From: Raphanus sativus
Lineage: Eukaryota > Streptophyta > Magnoliopsida > Brassicales > Brassicaceae
Direction of reading: 5' to 3'
Length of the DNA: 64,000 bases
Assembly (NCBI RefSeq): GCF_000801105.2
Contig: NC_079515.1
Coordinates: forward strand, 18,189,407 to 18,253,406
Shown here: positions 57,471 through 64,000 of the stretch, one piece after another
How positions within the stretch are numbered: the first letter of the stretch is position 1
How the letters are laid out: each line of letters opens with the position of its first letter
Program-made: the position numbers and the translations under genes
The notes under the pieces: model-generated
The model's database searches: none
What the model was told of the DNA's origin: nothing
The model's input: only the letters and a program-made list of their open reading frames with translations

Positions 57471-57621
57471 TTCTCTCTCCCGCGAGCTCTCCAGTGCCAT
57501 TGGCTCCAATTGATTCTAGGTTAACAAGTAAAACTGATGTAGAGTAGGTAAAACAGACAAGTCGATACTCTGATTCAACTGGTATAACTAGAACTTTATT
57601 CATTTGTTTTTGCAGGATACA

Positions 57622-58050
57622 ATGATGAACTATGTGAGCGTCTATTTCAAGTTCAAAGGGGAGATCTCTTGTTTAAACTTGAAGACAACAGTGGAGGATT
57701 TAAGTTTGGCAATGCTAGAAGAGAAGTTGTATAAAAAGCTTGCTTTGGATGAGAGTAAGGTAAAACTTGCAATGAGGTGCATGCCGTTGGTGTATGGATC
57801 TGAAGAACAGCAAAATATTCGTGATGATGATGATCTGTTTGGCTTCCTAATAACTGTTGATAAAGACAACCGTAGATCTCTTTTGTTAGTGGATGAGGCG
57901 AGTGTGGGCATAAGTTCGTATGGTATGAACTACGAAGTGTTGCAGGGAGATGATGATAATAGTCATGAAGTAGGACCTAAGGCCATAACTCTGTATGTAG
58001 GAGACGGGCAAGCTTATCAACAGAAGCAGATGATAGTTGCAGGGAGATGA
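57622..58050 (+). pseudogene. Mutator-like transposase N-terminal fragment
   Basis: The frame starts MMNYVSVYFKFKGEISCLN after a splice acceptor and continues through LKTTVEDLSLAMLEEKLYKK, CMPLVYGSEEQQNIRDDDDL and LITVDKDNRRSLLLVDEAS to a stop at 58048. This resembles the N-terminal PB1-like domain of plant MULE transposases. A shifted frame just after (DVEQPTIIKCSQVIEAWEDG) resembles the start of the MuDR plug domain; the rest of the transposase is missing. A 23 bp direct repeat (TTGCAGGGAGATGATGATAA core) at 57941 and 58037 marks the disrupted region. Confidence 0.7.
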
Positions 58051-58475
58051 TGATAATAGATATGGATGTTGAGCAGCCAACTATTATAAAATGTAGTCAG
58101 GTTATTGAGGCTTGGGAAGACGGATTACTAGATCTTTGGAATGTTGCCTTTGTTGTGTTGCTATTTCGTTCGTGTGTTGCTTTTGGTGTGTTTCTTTTCG
58201 TATGTTGCTTTTGGTATGTTGCTTTAAGTCAATGCTTTGCTATGTTTCCTTTTGTTATTTGTAATCGGATTTGGATAACTAAGTATAACTAAGTATAACT
58301 TAGTATTTTGTGACTATGTATTGGAAATACACGGAAAACTAGTATAACAAGGTGTAACTATTTCTGAATTTGGATTAGTGAAAATTTGATTACAAAGGAG
58401 TAATCTATATTCCTTTATAAATCTAATAATTCTCTCTTACTTCTCTACTTCTATCACTTCTCTCTCTTTCGAAAG

Positions 58476-58908
58476 ATGCAGGGAGATGGGTCGGGTTCGT
58501 CAAGGCAAAATTCTGGAAGAAAGTTGTGTTTCTGTCGCTTAGATGCCAAAATCAGACAAGCTTGGACATACAAGAACCCGGGCCGACGTTTTTATGGCTG
58601 TCCCCGTTATAAGGTACCCCAGCCGATGATAGAAATTGTGATCTGAGATCGGATTTTGAAAAATTACATTATTTAAAAAAGGTTATTTGTGTCAGGAGAA
58701 AAATGGATGCCAGTACTTCAAATGGGTTGATGTAGAGGATGGTTCAGAATGGCAAAGATTGGCTTTGATTGAAGCCCGTGATCAGATTGAAGAGCAGCGT
58801 CGTCTGATCGAGCAGTTACACGAAACCATTTCAGAACTCGCACACAATTTGGAGAGGATCCAACAAGAAGAGGAAATCGCTAGAGACTTTCAGAATCTCT
58901 ATGTTTAA
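58476..58908 (+). CDS. Small GRF-type zinc-finger protein (116 aa)
   Basis: Two exons, 58476-58613 and 58696-58908, joined at phase 0 with GT/AG borders, give 116 residues. The GRF zinc finger is complete: Cys18 and Cys20 (LCFCRLD), an NPGRRFYGCPRYK block with Cys42, and Cys51 in GCQYFKWVD. GRF fingers bind nucleic acid in topoisomerase III, APE2 and similar proteins; in plants many short GRF-only proteins of unknown role exist. Residues 70-110 form a charged coiled coil (ARDQIEEQRRLIEQLHETIS). It sits inside the MULE, after the transposase fragment and in the same direction. Leader is CT-rich. Whether it is expressed or serves the element is not shown. Confidence 0.82.
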
Positions 58909-59888
58909 TTTAGTGATTTGAGGAGAATGTTGTTTATGAGTTTACTTATGTTTCCCTGTATTCAAACCGATGTTTAATGATCTGAAATTGTTGTTTATGC
59001 GTTTACTTATGCTTCCCTTTTATTCGAGAATTATGGAAAACTACAGAAAACTAGTAAAATCATAGTGTAACAATGTAGAAAGTAACAACACAGCCACCTA
59101 ATCCCCTCTAATCCAACACACATAATTGTTAGAGTCTTTAATACACAAAATCTCCTTAAGCATCAACAAAAACTACTGCTGAAATATATTTGCCAAAATA
59201 TGAAATTTTTAATATAACAAATTAATCGACATCACATTTTCTCTTATGCATTGTATAGTCTTTCAAAGATCACTTTTCTAATAAGACCACCTTACAAAGG
59301 AGTATTTCACAATTCTCGTGATTTCGAAAATATTCTTCCACTAATCAGTATAGCTTACATGTTAATGTTGAAAAATAACAAGTAAAACTTTATTAACAAA
59401 TTAAATTTTCCGTAAAACTAAAAAATGTTGAAATCACGAAAAATAAAACTATGAAGAAATGTTGTAACACCAGAAACTTAAGTATAACTATGCCCAAATA
59501 TTTTGGGGGGAAACAAAATAAAAAAGAACGCGCCATTTTGAAATGTTTTCGATTCGGTCAAAAACAAGATTCTTTCCTTCTCTGCTTTCGTGACTCTCTC
59601 TCTCTTGTCTCCTCAGCTGACTCCCTCAACAGGAAAAGTTGACTCCCTCAACTGTACCACTTTAGTCATTTCCCACACCTCCACTCCTCCACTCCTTCTC
59701 TCTCTAAACCCACGTCTCCATCTCTCTCCTCAAAATGTCGATATTTACTCCTCCTCCTCAACCTCCTTATCTTTCTAAATTCTCTATAAATACTGTCTAA
59801 ATACACTCTAATTTCTCACTAATACTCTCTAATTTCTCTCTAAATTCTCTCTAAACCCACAGTTTTATTCTTACTCTCTCTACTGACC

Positions 59889-60268
59889 ATGAATGGAATT
59901 CCTACCCGTTGCCCATGTGGTGGTGACATTCAGACGGATATAACTCTACCGGCGAAGTATCGCCACGATTTCGATACCCACCCAGGGCTTAGGTTCTTCA
60001 CCTGCAAGAAATATGAGGTAATTTTCCTTCTTTGTATAGTCATACTTAGTGAAACTTATTTTATACTTTGGTGAAACTTAGTTAATGATACTGAGTGAAA
60101 CTGATGTATACTCCTGGTATAACTGTGTAGGACGATGGGATGCATGTTCGTCAGCCATGGGCTTTGGGTGTTGAGGATGAAGTGAGGCGCCTAAGGAGGG
60201 AGGTTAATAATATGGCTGAAGAGATTGCTAAGCTGAAGAGCCTTATTACCTCTACCTTCCGTCCATGA
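59889..60268 (+). CDS. Small GRF-like zinc-finger protein (88 aa)
   Basis: Two exons, 59889-60017 and 60131-60268, phase 0, give 88 residues. MNGIPTRCPCGGDI supplies Cys8 and Cys10, GLRFFTCKKYE supplies Cys39, and the fourth ligand may be His48 in DDGMHVRQPW, where the typical GRF has Cys. The rest is a coiled coil (VEDEVRRLRREVNNMAEEIA). It resembles the small plant GRF proteins typified by At4g04775 in my memory. Compared with the gene at 58476 it is shorter and has the opposite finger style, so they are related in plan rather than copies. An initiator-rich, CT-rich leader (59590-59888) with repeated TTTCTCTCTAA precedes it. Confidence 0.75.
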
Positions 60269-60703
60269 ATGAGATTCAGTCTTAGTATTCTCTATCTATT
60301 TCGTAGTGTTCCCTATCTATTTCTTAGTGTTCCCAATCTATTTCCAGTGTCTCAGTTTATTTCCACTTTCGGTTCGGTTACAAGTCTTTTTTTGTTTTGT
60401 TAAGACTTGTATAATGTACTAAGGTTTGTTTCAGTTATTTTAATTAATCAATATTATGTGGTTGTGTTTCAATTAAAAACCTTAGTTGTTAAGAACTTGT
60501 GTTTCAATTATTTCTCTTCTAGTCGAGGCCTTCTAGTCTCTAGTTGTGTTCACTACTTGACTACTTTTGACCAAATTCAGAAAATAACATCACAAACCTA
60601 GTTTCAAAATATCCGATAAGTATTAGTTACAAACAAAAATAAACAACCGAATACAAAGAGTTTGTCTACCAGATAAAACAAAAACAACAACACATAGAGT
60701 TCT

Positions 60704-61718
60704 TCACTTCTGTAAAAACAACACATAGAGCTCTTTCTCTACGTCCTTCACAAACTCCTCCACCGAGGCCAATCTCTCATCCAAGTCGTCCTTCACAAAC
60801 TCCTCCACCGAGGCCAATCTTTCAATATCCTGTCAATAGAATAAATGTACAAACTTAGTTCTACCTTTATTCCACCCTACTCCTACCATAGGCTTACCTT
60901 AGTTCTACCCTAGTCCTACCTTAGTTCTACCCTAGTCCTACCTTAGTTTTAACTCAAATATGTAGGAATTGCCTCGAATGCAATAAGCTGTAAAACATCA
61001 CAACACCACATTATGTAATGCCATCATAATTGTTATCATGTCATTAAAGGGATTTCACATACCTCTAGTTGGGACACAGAAACCTGGAAGAGGCCACAAC
61101 GTATTCTCTTTCACAACCCTTCCAAAATGTTTCATTGTGTGAGAGATCTCCTTCAACATGTAATCAGATTCCTGCAAGTTACAGTAAATCTTAATCAAGT
61201 TATACCACTACTACTTCAAAGTATATTAGTTCATCCAAATGTGATACCTTTTCTTCTGGTCTTTTGTCCTCAACGTTCTCAATCTCTTCTCTTACTTCTT
61301 CGGAACCTCCATTCTCATCATCCTTTCCTTCTGCAGCTCCATCTCCATCTCCATTTTCTTCTTCAGAACCTTCTCCGTCTTCATTTCCTTCTTCAGAACC
61401 TTCAATCTCATCATCTCCAGAATGAGTCCCAATCGCCGGAGTTGCTGGAGGAGCTGGAGGAGCTGGAAGAGATGGGCCACCAACAACTGTCGTCGGAGCA
61501 GTCGGCTCAGTCGGCTTCGTTCCCGCCGTAGTCTCCCTCGAGTCCTCACTCGTCTTCTCCGCAGTCTCCGTCATCTCCGTCGTCTTCTCGATGTTATCGA
61601 AGTCCTCAGCCGCCGCCGTCGTCTGACTTGTCTCCTTCTCCTTCGCAAACTTCACTCTCCGAGTCTCTTCCTTCGTTGGATTATCCTTCCTCTTACCTCC
61701 TCTCGTTTCAACCACCAT
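60704..61718 (-). pseudogene. Acidic coiled-coil protein gene of MULE, phase conflict
   Basis: Minus strand, three exon-like blocks with GT/AG borders: 61248-61718 (MVVETRGGKRKDNPTKEE, then a Thr/Pro-rich and a Glu/Asp/Gly-rich stretch), 61063-61171 (ESDYMLKEISHTMKHFGRVV) and 60704-60829 (DIERLASVEEFVKD, repeated twice, ending ELYVLFLQK). Exon 2 is 109 bp, so exon 3 is read out of phase; the frame VSVSQLE at the end of exon 2 does fit exon 3, which suggests a one-base indel. No known catalytic domain. The RGGKRK start and convergent position suggest the N-terminal part of the Ulp1-like MULE gene, its protease lost; that is inference. An upstream in-frame Met exists at 61811. Confidence 0.55.
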
Positions 61719-62275
61719 CGCACTCGATTTCCTCTGAATTCTTCTCTCTCTCCGTTCGTTCTCACCGTTGATTTTGGGTACGTAGAGGAATTGGAGGCTG
61801 AAAGAGTTCAAAACTCGAGTTCAAATCCTTCGAATTAGGGGATTTGAGTGAGTGAAAGGGGGAAAAATGGAGAAGAAGAGATTGTCGAAATTCAGTTAAA
61901 TTAAATTGAGTTATTGAAAACCGACAGATTTCGTTTGGTTTTCCAGGGATTGGTTCGGTTTCGAGGATTGGGTTTGGTTTCGTTTGGTTTCGAGGGATTG
62001 GTTTGGTTTCGAGGGATGGGTTAGATGGTTAGACGATTCGGTTCAATTCAATTGACCATAAATCCGGGTCGGGTCCGGGCGGATGGGTTATACCCTGGTA
62101 AAACTTGTAAATACTTCAACTATTCCACGGTTTTTATGTCATTTCCACCATTTCCGATTTTTTAAATAAATGTTTATCTTTATGTGAATATGGCTGTCTA
62201 TGAGAGATTGGCTTTTCACATTTAGGGGCTCTGTAGGAGTTGCCTCGAAGAAAATAAAAGAAGAGATACTTTTAT

Positions 62276-62284
62276 TATATAAAA
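62276..62284 (+). promoter_or_regulatory. TATA box of PMT20-like gene
   Basis: TATATAAAA lies 29 bp from the MULE end (20 bp beyond the target duplication). The leader runs to a splice donor near 62418 (CTCTAA/GTAAGTG); the acceptor is CAAATAG at 63059, just before the ATG at 63064. Confidence 0.65.
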
Positions 62285-63063
62285 GCTTTCTCTATCTATC
62301 TGTTAGCTTCACTTCTTGTCTGATAAAACACACAGACTTGAAGAGTGATAGATCGAGAGATCTGCGGAGACAGGAGTCCTCCCTTCTTATCCCAATCTCT
62401 TACTTAAAAACACTCTAAGTAAGTGAATTCTTAGTTCTTTTCTTTATTCAACTAGTTCTTGTAGGTTCTGTTCATATTCCTCTGTTTTTTTTTTTCTTTT
62501 TTGTGTGTGCGTCCGTCAGATCCATTTTCGTGATCAATACTCATTGATCAAGTCAGACTTTTGTCTGTTGTTGATGGGCACTACTAAGCCCGTCTAAAGA
62601 TCTCATCTTTAGATGAATGTTTATTCATATCTCCTTTTCCTCCCAAAGTTTCTTAAATTGAAATTGTTTTGCTGCAAAGTTGGATCTAGAGCTGTAGAAG
62701 TTGAAGGGTTATTTTCAGCGTTAAAACAAATGAGTAGTCGCCTCTGATGTCTTCCAATTTCAACTTCTTTTGACCTAGTGTGATGCTTTAGGGGTGCCTT
62801 TAATACTGGGGCCCATATATCATATGTCTTTTAGGACATGAGAAAATGCGACAGAAGTCGTTGCACTGTATTGGAAAAAATGTGTCTCTTCCAGATCTCA
62901 TTTTCTAAATCTAAATCTCGTTCATACTATTGATTAAAGATTCATATTTATTTCTGATTTAAGCCAATATCAAAAGTCATTTTTGTATCTTTCATGATAC
63001 TGTAACGACAATAAGAAGTTTATCTGATCTGATTCCCTACTTTGGTTTCACTCAAATAGAATC

Positions 63064-64000
63064 ATGAAGAGCGGGAAGCAATCTTCGCAACCCGAAAAGG
63101 GTTCTTCTAGGATCTTGTCAGTAACAGTCCTGTTCATCGCATTATGCGGCTTCTCCTTCTATCTCGGTGGTATGTTTTGCTCTGAGAGAGTCAAGATCGA
63201 AGCCAAAGATGTCACAAGCACCACTAGAAAGGCTGTAGCTTCTTCCCCTGTGAAACCAACAGTTTCACCTCTTCAAATCAAATCCATCTCTTTCCCTGAA
63301 TGCAGCTCAGAGTTACAAGATTACACACCCTGCACCGATCCAAAGGTTTGGTAACTAACTAATAAACCTGACTCTTACTTTCTTGCATAACACTGAACTA
63401 TTGTTGTGTGTGTTTTTTTTTTGTTCTTAGAGATGGAAAAGATACGGTGTCCATCGCCTAAGTTTCTTGGAGCGTCACTGTCCTCCTGTTTACGAAAAGA
63501 ACGAGTGTCTGATCCCACCACCAGACGGGTACAAACCGCCTATAAGATGGCCGAAGAGCAGAGAGCAGTGCTGGTACAAGAACGTGCCTTATGATTGGAT
63601 CAACAAGCAAAAATCGAACCAGCATTGGCTCAAGAAAGAAGGTGACAAGTTCCATTTCCCTGGTGGTGGTACCATGTTTCCACGTGGAGTTAGTCACTAT
63701 GTTGATCAGATGCAAGATCTGATTCCCGAGATGAAAGACGGTACAGTCAGAACCGCCATTGACACTGGCTGTGGGGTCAGTCCCTCTCTCTTTATCTTTT
63801 CAACTACTCAAAGATTCTCTAAAGCGGTTCCGGTTTATAAAGTGTTTTTGAGTTGGTTTGTTTTGTTAGGTAGCGAGCTGGGGAGGTGATCTATTGGACC
63901 GTGGGATACTAACAATCTCTCTTGCTCCTAGAGATAACCATGAAGCTCAGGTTCAGTTTGCTCTTGAACGTGGGATCCCTGCTATTCTCGGGGTTATCTC
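63064..64000 (+). CDS. Probable methyltransferase PMT20-like, 5' part (runs off window)
   Basis: Exons 63064-63345, 63431-63775 and 63870 onward, all phase 0 with GT/AG borders, give the first 250 or so residues. A short cytosolic tail ([16 protein letters not shown]) is followed by one membrane segment ([20 protein letters not shown]), the type II Golgi anchor of this family, a Ser/Thr stem, then the conserved [17 protein letters not shown] and [10 protein letters not shown] blocks. The S-adenosylmethionine site [20 protein letters not shown] is intact across the third intron. These plant proteins (DUF248 family, including QUA2) are thought to methylate pectin in the Golgi; this one resembles At1g31850/PMT20 and its paralogue PMT21. 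The MULE inserted just upstream of its TATA box. Confidence 0.92.

Larger units (their letters stand above)
56873..62246. mobile_element. Non-autonomous Mutator-like element carrying GRF zinc-finger genes
   Basis: A 5374 bp element bounded by perfect 9 bp duplications GAAGAAAAT at 56864-56872 and 62247-62255. Terminal inverted repeats are visible: GAGGCAATTGCTCAAGAGCC at the left against GAGGCAACTCCTACAGAGCC inverted from the right, continuing as CTTAAATGAGAAAG against CCTAAATGTGAAAAG, about 50 bp in all. Contents: truncated transposase N-terminus (plus), two GRF-type small genes (plus), and an acidic protein gene (minus), in convergent order. It lacks the transposase core, so it would depend on another element. 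GTATAACTA-type motifs are scattered in its noncoding DNA. Confidence 0.88.

Noticed and set aside
61127..61838. Plus-strand frames rich in Leu, Ser and Arg
   Set aside because: Antisense shadows of the acidic minus-strand exon, which has a splice structure.

Overview
This is a plant nuclear window, almost certainly from Brassica or a close relative. Genes have GT/AG introns, plant TATA boxes and telo-box leaders, and intergenic DNA is AT-rich and packed with plant transposons. Four gene remnants or genes match, in order, a stretch of Arabidopsis chromosome 1 as I remember it: a COG6 3' fragment (At1g31780-like), a PPR protein (At1g31790-like), a small acyl-CoA-binding protein (At1g31812/ACBP6-like) and a PMT20-like methyltransferase (At1g31850-like). 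The synteny is from memory of those families; no search was run.

Layout. 0-6.8 kb: nested retroelements. A copia relic on the minus strand is split by a gypsy LTR-gag relic, and these carry two hAT-type MITEs and a tRNA-derived SINE with target duplications. 6.8-11.2 kb: decayed repeats and another inverted gypsy LTR. 11.2-15.8 kb: gene island with COG6 fragment, PPR gene, ACBP6 gene and a kinesin pseudogene that has lost its ATP-binding P-loop. 15.8-29 kb: Helitron ends, a further gypsy LTR, a predicted 35-residue membrane peptide gene, a Mutator-type MITE, a copia RNase H relic, a 1.9 kb tract studded with TGTACAC, and a CYSTM-family gene. 29-38 kb: LINE ORF1 fragment, gypsy gag fragment, an LTR, and a possible spliced gene with two duplicated 101 bp exons.

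38.1-46.2 kb is the most striking part: a roughly 8 kb Mutator-like element with two convergent genes. One is an apparently intact MULE transposase with DDE residues, SWIM finger and CCHC knuckle. The other is a Ulp1-like (C48) cysteine protease gene with a DUF1985-like N-terminal half, broken by one frameshift. All the noncoding parts of the element, including introns of both genes, are filled with inverted copies of AAGTCGTC.

46-56.8 kb is mostly AT-rich repeat DNA with several MITEs that have readable target duplications and a Harbinger transposase relic. 56.87-62.25 kb is a second, non-autonomous Mutator-like element, delimited by a perfect 9 bp target duplication and terminal inverted repeats. 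It holds a truncated transposase N-terminus, two small GRF-type zinc-finger genes and an acidic minus-strand gene. Its right end lies about 30 bp upstream of the TATA box of the PMT20-like gene that runs off the window end, so the element now forms the upstream region of that gene.
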